NCBI GenBank assembly: GCA_902729315.2
Contig: LR746273.1
Location: 3,573,001 to 3,637,000, forward strand
Direction of reading: 5' to 3'
Length of the DNA stretch: 64,000 bases
From: Spirodela intermedia
Taxonomy: Eukaryota > Streptophyta > Magnoliopsida > Alismatales > Araceae
The notes beneath the pieces were generated by a model. The model saw only the letters and a list, made by a program, of their open reading frames with translations, made no database searches and was not told where the DNA came from. Below, piece after piece: positions 45,259 to 58,189 of the stretch; the first letter of the stretch is position 1; each line of letters begins with the position of its first letter. Made by a program: the position numbers and the translations under genes.

Positions 45259-46485
45259 ATGCATGGTAGAAGATCCTTGCATCCAAGGCTAGAAAATCCT
45301 TTTATTATTTCATTCAAAACGAAAAATCCAAAAGAAAAATTAATTTTGATAGATCCTGAAGAAAGTACAGGTCAAACTGAGAAAAATCTTATGGCCATGA
45401 AAAATTATTATATCCCTAATTCATTTCAGAGAGCATCCAATATTAGAGTCCCATTAGCACCCAATGTTAAATTCGAAATAAATCCTGGAATTTTTCAAAT
45501 CCTCCCTAATTTTCATGGATTACCTTTAGAAGAACCTCATCAGCACTTAGAAAAATTTCATATGGTCTGTGATTTAGTTAATCTCCCTCACGTTACACCG
45601 GAAATTATTAAGATGAAATTATTCCCTCATACACTTAGGGACAAAGCTAGTCATTGGCTATCCACATTAGATAGAGAATTAACTAGCTGGAAAGACGTAG
45701 AACAGGCATTTCTTCGAAAATTTTATCCCTTAGGAAAAACTCAAAATATGAGAAAATATATATAGAATTTTTCTCTAAGACCAGGAGAAACTTTACATGA
45801 GACATGGGAAACATTCAAAGATTTACTTAGAAAATGTCCTCAGCATGCTATACTCAAGTGGCAGCTCAATAGAATTTTTTATGATGGATTATTAGAACAA
45901 CATAAAAATATGGTTAATTTTATATGTAGAGTAGCTTTTATGGAGAAAACCCCTGATGAGATTTACAGTCTTTATGAAAATTTAAGTGAAAATTATAGAG
46001 ATCAAGCTTCTTTTGAATTATATGACAGGGATAAGAAGAGAAGAATTCATGAATTGCATCATGATAATGAATCTAAATTTAGAAATGAGGTTAATCAGAT
46101 TAATCAAAGATTAGAAAAACTTGATTTGCTTATTGACAATATTAGAAAGCCTCTTAACCCTCAATTTAATTCAAATAGTACAGATCCTATGTATGGTGAA
46201 AATGATCATTTCGAATTTCAATATCATCCTAGGCAAGAACAAGTGCAGGTACCCCACGATTTTAGTAAAAATAGGGAATATTTTTTTAATTCTTATAATC
46301 CTAATTGGGGGAATAATTTTTCGTGGAGAAACCCAAATAATATTCAAAATCCAGAAGCACTTAGATCCAATTCACATTTTGAATTTCGTCCAAAACAGGA
46401 ACATACATTTCAAAAAAATCAGTCCTCTCAAATCAAACTTGATGCTATGAAAATGAGCCAAATGATGCAACAAACTATGAATTAA
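45259..46485 (+). pseudogene. Gypsy gag remnant with internal stop codon
   Basis: The frame opens at the ATG at 45259. It matches the plant retrotransposon gag domain: FHGLPLEEPHQHLEKF, the hydrophobic LFPHTLRDKASHWLSTL block, FLRKFYPLGKTQNMRKY, and after an in-frame TAG at 45763-45765 the continuation FSLRPGETLHETWETFKDLL in the same frame. The rest is Asn/Gln/Phe-rich, typical of the gag tail, and stops at 46483-46485. Similar sequence continues in frame to about 46600, where the partial 3' LTR begins. At least two stops interrupt it, so it makes no complete Gag. Confidence 0.85.
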
Positions 46486-46610
46486 ATGATGCTGCACCAG
46501 AAACAAATTATAGAGGCTCTTGGGAATAAGAGAGAAGAGGGACAGCTACCTAGTCAGCCCATAGAAAATCCAGAAAACTGTCCAATAGTAAGATTTCAGC
46601 AACGAGAGAT

Positions 46611-47029
46611 TCTTCTGATTTTTACAGATCTTAATTTGATTAATTAAATCGTCTGTAATCGCTTACGTAAGAATCGTCGGGTGGAACTCTGTTTCCGCCC
46701 GATTTGCGTTCGCCGGGGTGCTGACATCATCCTGACGTCCACACCCTTATTTCCTTTTTTTTCGTGAATTTAAAATATATTTCCTTTTCATTTCTTAGTA
46801 TAAAATTCATAGAAAATAGTATTATTTGAGGAAAATTCTGAATAATTACCAGATATTATATTACATCCATGTGATCAACTTGGAAAATTATCGCTATTTT
46901 TGGAAGTTTTATGGAATTATAATTGATATATTTATTCAGAAATACTTCTAAATATCTGAAAATTCGTATTTTCTAGTTTTATAAATTTTAGATTTGTGTG
47001 ATTTAATATACAACGACTAAGTCACGTCA
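46611..47029 (+). repeat. Truncated 3' LTR of the Gypsy element
   Basis: About 420 bp similar to 44650-45046, with roughly 25 extra bases near 46717-46745 (GTGCTGACATCATCCTGACG and following). The first 1.2 kb of the LTR and the polypurine tract are missing. Confidence 0.85.
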
Positions 47030-47034
47030 TGGAT

Positions 47035-49300
47035 CTCATAATGTTGAATTCCAGAATCTAATGGATGTTAAAACTCATACTTACTCTCTTGGATATTATT
47101 GTGAAAATTATTAGTATTTACAAAAAAATCATTACCAAAAGAAATAGTTAGCACCTTTGAATTGATGAAAATTCCTGAAGTAACATGTGGATATGAAAGA
47201 TAACTTGTCTAATAAGTTTCGTGATGTTAAATTATTACTTTAAAATATTTTTATATTAAAATAATTGATTGAATTTGAACCACTCATACTATTGCTCAAG
47301 ATTTTCTAAATATTAATGAATATCATTTTAAAAATAATTTTAAAATATTTTAGTCTAAAAAAATTATGGTTTTTCATAATGATTCAATGTATCTACTTGA
47401 TTCTTATAATTTTATTAAAGCAATTTTAACAAGTTTTGAATGATAATCATTATCTAATCTAGAGATGTATTATTAGTTGTATTTTTATATATCAAATTCA
47501 TTGCTAGACTTGGTCTAAATAAATATGTCAATGTTTAATGTTAATTAAAGGATATACAAAACCTTATAGATAATGGCATATTGGTTTTCAGCTGTTGTCT
47601 GTAAGTCAGTGTCTTTAGCTAAAAATAACGTATGATGAGATCCTACTTTATCTTTGTAGGAAAAGTTTGTAATTATATTTTGATTCAATTCCTCCAAAGG
47701 TCTGAAACCTATGATCAATTGTTGGAATCTTAGATTTGTGAATCTAGAAGAAAAGTTTGAAATGAAATTCTAAAAAAGCTGTCCTGCAACCAATCATTGT
47801 AAGTGTTGGACTATTGATCAAGTTGAACTCAAGAGCATGAGTATTCTTAAAAACAAACATATGCAAAGGACCGAATCACTTCAAACATCCTAAAACCTAG
47901 AAATTCTTAGGATTAACATTGAAAAAAGGTGATTGAAGATTTTAGAAATATTTGACGTGAGTCAAACAAGTAGGATACAATCAATTCAACCGCCCCTTCA
48001 TGATCTAAGTGTAACCTTAAAATCTAGGACTCCATTGATTTTTTAATATTTCAAGTTCTCATCAAATATCATAAAATCCCATGTGAAATTCGTTCTTATT
48101 TGGTACAAGATAAATTTTTGACAAAATCTTGAGTTAATCATTCAATAAAGTCAATCCCAATAATAAGTGGTAGATCATTAATATTGTTTTATTTTCCTAT
48201 AATAACAAAGGTAAAATCAAAGTATTTCGTATAAATCAATGTAAAATATGAATTATTAATGTTTAAATGTGTTAGTATAGTTTGAGAATTATGTGATAAA
48301 TTTATGTTCAATTTGATAATTTTAATAATTTATATGATACAAATTTATTTCTTATTTTTAATCCATATGCTAACATCATTATCCAAGGTTTCTATTCCTA
48401 ATAATTATTTTAAAATTAATAAGGAATAGATTGTGAAGTTAATATTTAGAAAATAAAATCTTAGAGTTTTTAGATAATTAATGAAGATATTTTCCACAAA
48501 TTTTCTAGTAATTTATAAATTATAAAATAATTGACAAAAAATTGAAGCCATTCATGACCACATCATCATTCTATACCAAATCATCCATGTACATGAGACC
48601 TTCCATGATCTGTTCCTGGCAATGACAAGTTTAGATGAATAGAGTGACGGTTGTCACTTACAAGTTTGACTTCTCTTTTTAACAAAACATAATCCATTCA
48701 TAAGTGTCTCAAAACGATGAGCCCATTGGCCCAGCGTATTTTACGTTCACTCAGAGCTTTTGCAACCACTGTAGGAAGTGTGATGTACATGCACCCATTT
48801 CAAGCTAGCCCCTACCAAGAGAAAAAAGAGTTGCAACTCCTGTTATTGTGTTTCAATAATTTTTTCTTGCTCCAATCATATGGGCAATAGACAAGACACA
48901 GTTAAGGCTCTCAATCTACTTTTTTATTACTTTTGAAACTGATTTCACATTCATTTTTGGTGATCTATTTTCAGGTGATGGGCAAAGTGACAAGAGGTGT
49001 TTGCAAATTTGATTTCTATTTTTAATTATTTTTATTTTCTATTTCACTGGAACATTCAGGAGATCTAACCCAAGTGAGAAGCATAACATGTAGATTATGT
49101 TTTTATTTTACACATCCTAAGTCCTCTTACATAGAGGTCCCCAATGGAAATATCACAGGCTGAACGGACGAAATAGATCACATACTTAGGAAAGAACATT
49201 ACAGGAACTACATAGCCCATAGTATTTAACATAAGTACAAAGACCATTATTACGAATGAAAATTCATTGTAAAGGAACCATCTCTTCAATCATCTACAGC
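47035..49300. other. AT-rich intergenic spacer
   Basis: No supportable gene. The last 250 bp (from about 49040) match the 3' flank of the second flotillin copy at about 58630 and are probably the 3' UTR of the first copy. Confidence 0.5.
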
Positions 49301-49311
49301 CTGTCGAACCT

Positions 49312-51042
49312 TCAGTGTGCGGAGGAGCCGGAGTTCAGTGTCCCCATCCAGGCAGGCGGCAGCATCCCTACTTGCTCTTCCACGGTCTTAAACAACGGCG
49401 GCAGCATCTTGTACAGCCCGGCCACCTCCTTCATCGCGCCTCCCTCACCGTTCTCCCTGCCGTTCGTCCAAACGCTGATCTTCGGCTGCAGTCCCTTCAC
49501 CGCGTCAGCGTTGACCCTGGCGACTTCCTGGTAGAGTCCGGCGTTGATCATGAGGTAGTCCCGCAGCGCGGCGTAGTTGCCTCCAAGAGACTCCAGTAAT
49601 TTCTTCAAGTAGGTGGCCTGGGCGTCCGCCAGCGCCGCCAACCCCTCGGCTTCCCTCTTCTTGGCATAGAGCTCGGCTTCCGCCTCCTGCTGCCGAGAGA
49701 AGAAAGCCGCTTCTGCGGCGGCCCTGAGCCCTTCGGCGATCTTCTGCTGCTGGTAGAGCGTGGCTTCTGCCGCCTTCTGCTTCTGGTAGAGTTCCCAGTT
49801 GGCCTCTTGCACCTTTTCCCGTCAAAGGGAGAATGTTGTCAGCCAGTGTTACGTCACTTGTGAAGGGATCATCGGGTTATGGTAAACAAGGGAAATATTT
49901 GAAATCTCGAGTCACCTGATTCAAAAATGAATCGACTAATACGTAAATAGGTTACAAGAATGATATATTTTTAATATGAGGTAATTCCGAACTCGAGTCA
50001 CGTTATTTTTAACAGGTTTTAGGCCATCAAAAAATATTAATTGTTATCTTACAAAGATAACAATGAACTCATCGGCCCAATTTCTTAACAAGATAGCTAT
50101 GTTATGTACCTTCATCTCGTAGTCTACGATGGCTGTGCTTAGCTTCTCTGCCTTGAGCTTCTCGGTCTGCCGCAGTGCGTTCCTCCTCTCAACCTCCATC
50201 TGCAGCTCCGCCTCTCTTAGGGCCACCGCCTTCGCCGCCTCCACCTCCGCTACCTGCGCCTGCCGGGTCCACCCGGCTTTCTTCATTGCCAGCTCCGCGT
50301 TGGCCTCGACCACCTCAGCCTCCCTCTTGTTCTCGAAGATCTTTACATCCGTCTTCACCTTGATCTCCTCCTTCGCGCCCTCTCCCTGCCTCTGCGTCGA
50401 GTACACCTTCGTCTCTGCGTCGATCTTGGAGGCATACTGGAGGGTCTGCCCCTCCCGGTTCTTGGACCCGATTTCGCCTTTCATCCTCGCCTCGGCTACG
50501 TCCACCTTCGCCTGGTTCGCCGCCTCCTGCTGGGTCTTCTGGCCGAGGTAGGAGAAGTATTCGTGTCCTCGAACATCGACGAGTTGCTTAACGTTGGCGT
50601 TGTAGATCAGCAGGCCGAACTGGTTGAGTTCTAATTGCACCTTCCCGAAGACCTCCTCCTTGAAGGACTTGGTGCCCTTGAAGATCTCCTCCATAGTCAT
50701 GGAGGCTGCGAGCACGCGGGTCTCCCCCTCGATGACCCCCTGCACGAGCTCCTTCACGTGGTTGGAGAGCTTGTCGTGGGGGGAGATGAGCTTGGCGTAC
50801 TTGAGGAGGCTCTCCATGTCGTCGGAGCGGGGGCCGATTGTGAAAACAGCGGGGAGGAGGAACGGGAGCTTCTCGGCGCTCATGGCCTGCATCTCGAACG
50901 TGTAGTTGACTGGCAAGATATCGAACACTGTGGAGGACTGCCCTGGTAGGATCCATGCCTTCTTGGCAAGCTTGATGTCACTCACCTGGAATCCAGTTAT
51001 AGCGAGGTATTCGGACGCCCTCGCAACTCCATACCAGGCCAT
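49312..51042 (-). CDS. Flotillin-like protein, first copy
   Basis: Complete plant flotillin, an SPFH-domain scaffold of plasma-membrane domains and clathrin-independent endocytosis. Two exons on the minus strand, 50110-51042 and 49312-49812, with a 297-bp GT-AG intron; 477 residues, normal for the family. The SPFH half begins [10 protein letters not shown] and includes [11 protein letters not shown]-type sequence (here [11 protein letters not shown]), [37 protein letters not shown] and [12 protein letters not shown]. From about residue 190 an Ala/Glu/Lys-rich coiled coil follows with many EAE repeats. The C-terminal part has [36 protein letters not shown] and [10 protein letters not shown]. 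No membrane helix or signal peptide, as expected. The ATG at 51042 matches the family start. A near-identical copy lies at 58868-60598. Confidence 0.96.
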
Positions 51043-51103
51043 CTCCGTTAACTGGATGGTCGAACTGGCAAACCAGGGATGGGAGAACAGGGGTAAGGGA
51101 AGG

Positions 51104-51121
51104 GAGAGAGAGAGAGAGAGG
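51104..51121. repeat. (GA)n microsatellite in first flotillin promoter
   Basis: Short GA repeat just upstream of the first flotillin ATG. The second copy has only a shorter, broken version at the same place. Confidence 0.85.
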
Positions 51122-52060
51122 GAAATAAAGTGAGAGTGGGTTGCGACCTTGGCACACTGAAGCTATTTAAGGTATTTTGACACACGTCACTTTTAGATAC
51201 CGAGAGAGGTTTATCGTTTGAAAGTAAACGGATGCGAGAAACATCCGCGAAATTTCTGGGTATCTATCGGAAGAATTTCTCCGAGGCTGAAGTCAAAGCT
51301 CATTCAGAGTTGGTTGGAAGCTTTTAATTTAGTATAAAATAAAAAAAAGTGGAGTATACTTGCAGAGTATGCATTTGACCAATTAAAGTACGTCTTAATC
51401 TGCTAAAAATTGTCAACATGGCGAGAACTAAACCCTCCCAGAGTAGCGAGAAGCGCCCCCTCTTAATGTCCAGATGTGAAACACAGGAAAGACGTGCCTA
51501 CTACCGTGAGTAATACGACACAAATGTTGACAAGATAACGTTATTTGCCTATGCATCCCGCCACCATCCCAAGCAGCTGACCGCATATGTCCGGATGGCG
51601 CTCGCGAGCACATGTCGACAACATTCGTCAGTACAGCGCCAGCATAAGGAGAGGAAGAGATTTGGCCAAGAAATGGAGTTTTTAGTGTAAGGAGAGGAAG
51701 ACAGATTTTCCTGAGGAAAAAATAATTTCTTAGCGTAAAGAGAAGAAGAGAGAAAAGGGAGCATGCGTCCAGTTCGAAATAGTGCAGCACGCCGTTTGAA
51801 AAGAACTCTTGGGAGTACTATCTTATCCTATGTGCAAGATGGATGGGATGAGAGAGAAAGAAAGCCCTCAATGAGCATTCCTGTCCGTTCGTCTCTCAGG
51901 CTTTGCCTGTCCCCGTAAGACAGTTAGGATCCCCAGTTACATCCCTGAAATACAGCTTTTTTTCTCTTCAATGCTAGATTTTTTTTGAAGTTGGTTTACT
52001 ATTTCCGTGTTATAATCCTATCTACGTCAGCATTTACCAAATATTTTGCGACTGTGGTGT

Positions 52061-52082
52061 TCTCTCTCTCTCTCTCTCTCTC
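52061..52082. repeat. (TC)n microsatellite
   Basis: Eleven TC units. Confidence 0.9.
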
Positions 52083-52645
52083 GGTATCCATCTATCTATC
52101 TACTTATCTCTCACTCTGTGTATATGCGAAGCAAGCACACATGCAGCCCAGCAGATGACCAGTGAAACATAAGGTCGCTGCAAGGTCAACAATGGAAGCG
52201 ACAGTGCATGTTTAAGGCATCCAATTTGTTACGTGGATCAAAGTGACACATAATACAGATCATTTCTTCCCTTCTGAGTTTAGCAGTCAACACTCAGTAA
52301 TAACTAATGGATTTATATTCATGTATTATTCGGTTTCTACCGCCAACCCCCAAGCGTAGAACAACTTACAATAGGGAGCATTTGCATCTTATTGATTGAA
52401 AATTTTCAAGAAAAATTTGTTTCAGACAAGTAGAGATTTGATTTTTATGAAATGAGAAATGATCAGAAATTACTTATATGCAACTATTATAATGACTAGC
52501 TGCTAGCCCTAATTGTTGTTGGCTTAGGGAGCCTTAATAGTTTTGATAATGACAATGCATATAGGGGTAAAATGGTAATCTGACATTACCAAAGTATGCT
52601 GATACCTTAGAAAAATGTTGGCATACCATTTCCCTTAGCCATGAA

Positions 52646-53075
52646 AATGCTTGATTGTGTTACATGTGAATTGATATGCTACTTTTCAAGACAAAACGAA
52701 GCATGAAATTGAGGACATATATGGTTAAATTAAAATGTTAATTTCATATTAAAAGCTTATTTGAATATGTTATTGACCTTAAACATGCTTGATTATATTT
52801 AAAATACACTAATGTGATTTATATAATTTTTATAGATATAAATAAGAATAAAATTGAAGAAAATGCTCTGAAAGGTAAAATGGTAACTTGACATAAAAAC
52901 ATATTTGAGTATCATTTGAATCAGAAACATGCAAAACGTATTAGAACATCTACTTGAACATTGAACATGCTTGATTGTGTTCAAATGTGCAATTACGATT
53001 TATAGAATTTTTATAGATAAAGTAAGAATCAAATTGTAGAAAATTTACTCGAAGGTAAATGCTATTTTCACATCA
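52646..53075. repeat. Degenerate tandem repeat, unit about 140-180 bp
   Basis: The block ATGCTTGATT(G/A)T(G/A)TT recurs at about 52648, 52785 and 52967. In the last two it is followed by similar DNA: TATA(G)AATTTTTATAGATA, AAGAAT(A/C)AAATTG and an AAGGTAAA block. Confidence 0.6.
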
Positions 53076-56000
53076 CAATAGCATAAAACTATACTTGTGA
53101 CCCTGAAAATGAGATAAAAATAGGTATACCTATTTTCTGAAATATTAACATTTTAATTAATAACAAACGAGTCAACTCAAGAGTCAATTTTGAGGAGAGC
53201 AAAAATGTATAATTTTTAACTTCTAGAATCGTTTCCTTATGTTTCAATGTTCTCACTTTAATTCTATAATTTTTTTATAAAAAAATTTCAAAAATAATTC
53301 ACTACAATCTTCATATTTTCTTCATATTAAGAGTAGATTTATAGAAATGAGAAAGGAAACACACAACACTGCATGAAAAACTAGAGAAACATAGGAAATG
53401 TACCAAACATTAAAAGTGATCATATCCTAGTCGTTTAGATACCATTTCTGAACTTCTTATGATCATTATAAATCTTAAAACATCATAAAAATCAGTCACT
53501 ATGTTAGGGACGTAATCAAAAATCTCAAGTAGGAAAATAATTTTAATCTCCACGTCAAGCATTTAAGAGCATTCGCTTGTTCTTTATTTTTAATTGAATT
53601 CTTTAATCATTCAGACCAAGCTAGAACCATAAATTTAAAAGAGATTAGCTAGCCAGTAAGGTGGTTGGCCTTTTAAAATAATGAATCTTGAAAAATCATT
53701 TCAAAGAAAAATCTGAGTTAACTAAAGGTGTGAAATCTAGTGTAGTGGAATCACTGGTATTTACCATTTATATCACTTGAATTTAGTAGAACCTAAGTAG
53801 ATCCTTAAAGAGAGGAGTAAGTCATGTGAACCACCTACTTTGAATTCTGGGTTCAATAAGTTGACTAGAAATCTTGAAGTCTCAAAGTCATTCCAAGGAT
53901 ACTACTCCACCCGACCCCCCTTCCCATTTACCCTTGTATCCTCTTCAAAAGCAACAAGTATAAAAAAAATTTTGGTGAAATGATAATTTTGTTATCCCAA
54001 TTTTTTTGGTGAAATCCTAATTCTTCATTGTTATCTGTATTCTGTTCTTTACCATAGGATGTTTCTATTACATAGCTTAAGAGTAAAAAATTTCAAAGTA
54101 ATTCATTTAGTAGCATCTTCTAAAGTTCAAATTCTATCTAGGTGATCTTGCTTTTTTGTACAACTTCAATTAGAGTTATGAACGAATAATGTCATTACTA
54201 CAAGTCATAACATATATGATGGGATATCATAAAAATCCTTTTTGATATTTTTATGAACTATTCAGTCAACCAAAAAAATCATATTTGACTCTATTGACAA
54301 AAACCAAACAATAGTAGTTTATTGGCACTGTTATTACTGAAAGTCCATAATCTTCTAGATACTATGTTAACACAAGTGTATTTGCACCTTAGACAAATTA
54401 AAATTTTATAATTTGTATTGACTTTAAAACCGAATATGATTGAAACAAGAATAAAGGTGTGACTATTCTATTGTATCATAAAGTAATTATATACATATTA
54501 ATACATTTCTTTCTTGATTAATGATATTCATTCATAAAACACACTAAACATAAATATAAAGTCTATTTTTTCATGATTAGTTAATCATTAGATGGGTGCT
54601 TACCTTACATCTTCTCAAGTAGCTTGTCAACCATATTTACACATATCTTCTTAATGAATTGTGATGGGTTTTGTTTGATGATTTATGTATTTTGATGATG
54701 ATCATAATATATGAAGAATACTTTAAACATTTCCATCATTATGAAAATGCATAAATGTGATGCTAAGTGTTTCTAGGATTATCCAACAAGATATGGAAAT
54801 TAGGTGTTTAAAATTGATTAGTATTTAACAAATAAAGTGTGGATTACTCTTGTATTTTATCTTGATTTAATTCTCATTAAATGAGAAGCAATAAATTTAC
54901 TATTAGGCCTGACTTTAAGGTGTAATGGATCTTATCATTGGACCTAAATTAAAAGTGAATTTTTTCTGATTATTGGGCTAGAATATAAGGCATAATGGAT
55001 AGGTTTATTGGGCTTAAATTTAAGTGTTATGGAACATTATTTTGTGGATGCGTATTAAAAGCTTTTGATCTATCAGTTTGCAGTATACATGATAAAAACT
55101 GAAATTGATGCCACTAAGCATATCCATGACCAAAACTAAAACCAAACACTGTTTACCATTTCCAATATTAAAATTTACACTAAAAACATTTATGGTATAT
55201 GTGACTAAAACTGAAAACACACATAATTTCCATATCTATGACTAAAACAAAAACCAAAGACCGATTATTGTAACTATGACTAAAACCACAAAAAACACCA
55301 TCTATAGAAAAAATGATTGTTTTCTTTATCGATAAATTTAAACTAGAACCAAGTATAGTTTTTCATATACACAAAACAGGAAAAAAAATTGAACACCATA
55401 CCTGTATTTGATTTGATAATCCTATATATGATATTAAACTTGAAAGCCCCCATTGATTACAATGCCTCAATTCCCTATGAATTGCAAACCAAAATTTTCT
55501 TCTAGACTAATGGCTCTAGATGAGCCAAAGCTGATGACATGGCTCAGCTCCCTTGGTGTGATAAGTGAGGCCTAATCATGAGTTTATACTACAAAAATAT
55601 AGAATTTCTCTGACATTATTTTTAGAAGTTGAAAAAAAAAAGTCATGATTGGAATCTAAAGAACGTCAACTGAATTGTCCTTCATTGTGCACTTCCCCTT
55701 CACATCTAGAAGCTATCTAATTGTAGAAGCGTTTGTCAATGAAAACAGATTTTTCGATCAAGAATCACTCCTTGACTCATTACCTTCTTATCATTAAAGC
55801 AAGATTTTAATTTCACTCAAATTTGCATACAAAATCCTTCCACATTGTTAGAATAATATTTGTGATTGTAGAGTCAAGGTTACAACTGATGTATTTTCAA
55901 CCATTATTCAATGTAAAAATCTCAAAAGTAACTCAAAATTTGAGTGGTTGAAAACCCATATGACAAATCCTGTAAAAGTTTGGTGATCATGTATGTTTAA

Positions 56001-58189
56001 ACCAATAATTGACATAAACCTTTATCACATGTATCCAAAATTATTAATTTTAGCGCACTCAATATCCATATGTAAGCCCTAAAGCATGTTCAATGATGTC
56101 TTAAAAAAAGTAATGATTTTGAAATCAATTTAAAACCAAATCACCTCACATAAAACATAAATATGAAGTAGACATATTGGATCTTCATATATGTATTCAA
56201 CAACATTACTTAAGTGACATATCATATTTCAAAAATAATTTTCAATTAGTATTCATAAAAAAACTATCTCATTTCAAAATGTTAGATTTTACCTCAAACA
56301 CATAATATTCAATTTAAAAATAATTGTGAGTATCACCACTCTCAACAGCAATATAGCAATTAATGATTCTGAGTAGAAAATTCATCATAAATCTAGAATT
56401 CAAATCACAAGCATCAAATGCCATTATAGATTATCATCTATATCGTAGAAAAAGTAATATTTATTATCTATGAATTTATAATTATTTTATCTGAATCATG
56501 TGTTCAAAAAAATTGTTCTATTTTACCTATGAATGTTGTCATCATCAAAATGTTTTAAGATAGTTAAGGCTTCGAAGTCCAACAGAAAACCCAATTCTTT
56601 CTGATCATCCTAGGGCTTAGGTCTCAATTTCTATTCTATAAATCTAAATTAAGTGAACTATTGTTAGAAACTAGACATGCATTTATGTTTGATCATTCAC
56701 TCATGTTTATGGTGCATACATTTGAGTTCATTTGAGTAATAGTTAGATTTTCAATTATTTTCCTAACTCTAGTTTTACAAACACTTTTTTGTTAATTGAA
56801 AAATACTTCTGAAGGGTATACAACTTGAACAATCATGTTAAAATACAGATTAGAAAATCCAGTGAAATGTTCTCTAGAAGAATATGTAGATTTAAGCAAA
56901 CATTCATGAAATGCATCATAAAATCTGTTCTAATATTTTTCATTCAACTTTACTACGTTTGACATTAATAGTACATTATTTATTATCACTTTACCTTGAT
57001 TAAATGGAATTGAGAGGCTGCCTTGATGTAAGGAAAATTCAGAGGAGAGTGAATAATTTAAATCTTGCAACTTTTAAAAGAAAAGATTTTATTCATATAA
57101 TAATTAGGGTTTGACCTTATTTAAAATATCATATCAAAATCTAGGTAAAGTTGTATAGATTACCAAATAGACAAATTATGTATATTCTAGGATCACTCAA
57201 TGAAATTTTCAAGAGAGATTTGAAATCATATCATAAATCACTGAAAATAAGTAAGTCAACAATACCTTAATATGGAGAGATGTAATCCTATAATTATTGG
57301 CTTGTGAACTTCAAGATTGATCTTCAATGATTTCAAAAAGTGATGAAAGATGAAATGAAAAGGTAAAGAGGTTAGATGGGTGGAATGAAAATGGTGGTTG
57401 AACCCCACGGCTTCCCTAAGGATGGCACATTGACCCTCACAAACTCTCCCAAAGGAGCGATTGACCCTCACAATTTCCCTCAAAGAAAAGGCTAAAAATT
57501 AAAGAGAAATTCTCCAACATAAACTGCATTACTTCCTCCTTTCAAATAATACAAAAAATCCTCAATTTATAGATGAAATTTAGGAGTAGTTATGAAACAA
57601 AAGGAGAAGTTACACAGAAGTTAGGTAGTGGATGCCTCTTAGTTGACCACCTTGGCATCTTTGACCCTCCTAGCAAATTCCTCGTGGAATCTTCTAATCT
57701 TTGTTGCAATTTTGATCCTTGATCAAGGGCTGGATGCTCCTCCTCAATCTCATGAGTCGTGCTCCCAAAGGTTGCTTGGGTAGTTATGGACGCCTTCCCA
57801 ACATGTGCCTTAGAGAGTTTGTTGGGAGAGAGAGAAAAGGAAGGGGTGAACGTTCTTTTCCCTTGGGCCCATCCTTTCTTTTGAAAATGGGTTTGGTATA
57901 GGCCCAATTTCCATATTAGATCAACCTTTCCTTGGTGCAAATTGGGCTGAATAGGATCCATATCCATCTCAAATCGCAATTGAGACCCATCACATCTATG
58001 GATACTTGGACCGTTGACCCCATTAAATGTGGTGAGGGCAAAGTTTAAAATGAGTTATAAAAGAGATATTGAAAAATATTTGGACCATATTTTTTATATA
58101 CTTTTTAAAAAAAATACATATAAAAAGAAAGTGATTGAAGGACATAGGAAAGGTCAAACTCTAACCTCTTATTTGGATGCTCTAAGAAG

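Larger units (their letters stand above)
43443..47029 (+). mobile_element. Deleted Gypsy-type LTR retrotransposon (Athila/Tat-like primer site)
   Basis: A plus-strand element with 5' LTR (43443-45046), primer site, gag remnant and the last part of the 3' LTR (about 46611-47029). The outer ends read TGATAAG and CACGTCA and are flanked by the five-base TGGAT at 43438-43442 and 47030-47034, which fits a target-site duplication. The primer site TTGGCGCCGTTGCTGGGGA (45051-45069) is the form common in plant Athila/Tat Gypsy elements. No protease, reverse transcriptase, RNase H or integrase remains: one deletion removed everything from late gag into the 3' LTR. The left border rests on the TGGAT match and is less certain than the right one. 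Confidence 0.8.
51545..58185. other. AT-rich block that splits the first flotillin duplication unit
   Basis: Similarity between the first and second flotillin upstream regions stops near 51545/60970. It resumes at 58190 with sequence equivalent to about 61085. The 6.6 kb between has no counterpart in the second unit. It is mostly AT-rich. About 51600-51800 has short minus frames without domains. A (TC)n run lies at 52061-52082, a degenerate tandem repeat at 52646-53075, and a degenerate ATGACTAAAAC-type repeat at about 55120-55300. 57400-58000 is less AT-rich and looks transposon-derived, but I found no terminal repeats or proteins. Confidence 0.5.

Noticed and set aside
48575-48615. Minus-strand reading LMYMDDLV resembling a reverse-transcriptase YMDD box
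   Set aside because: A stop follows at once and neither side matches the rest of a reverse transcriptase; probably chance in AT-rich DNA.
50129-50551. 140-codon plus frame antisense to flotillin (also at 59685-60107)
   Set aside because: Shadow of the coiled-coil codons of flotillin on the other strand; identical in both copies only because the genes are identical.
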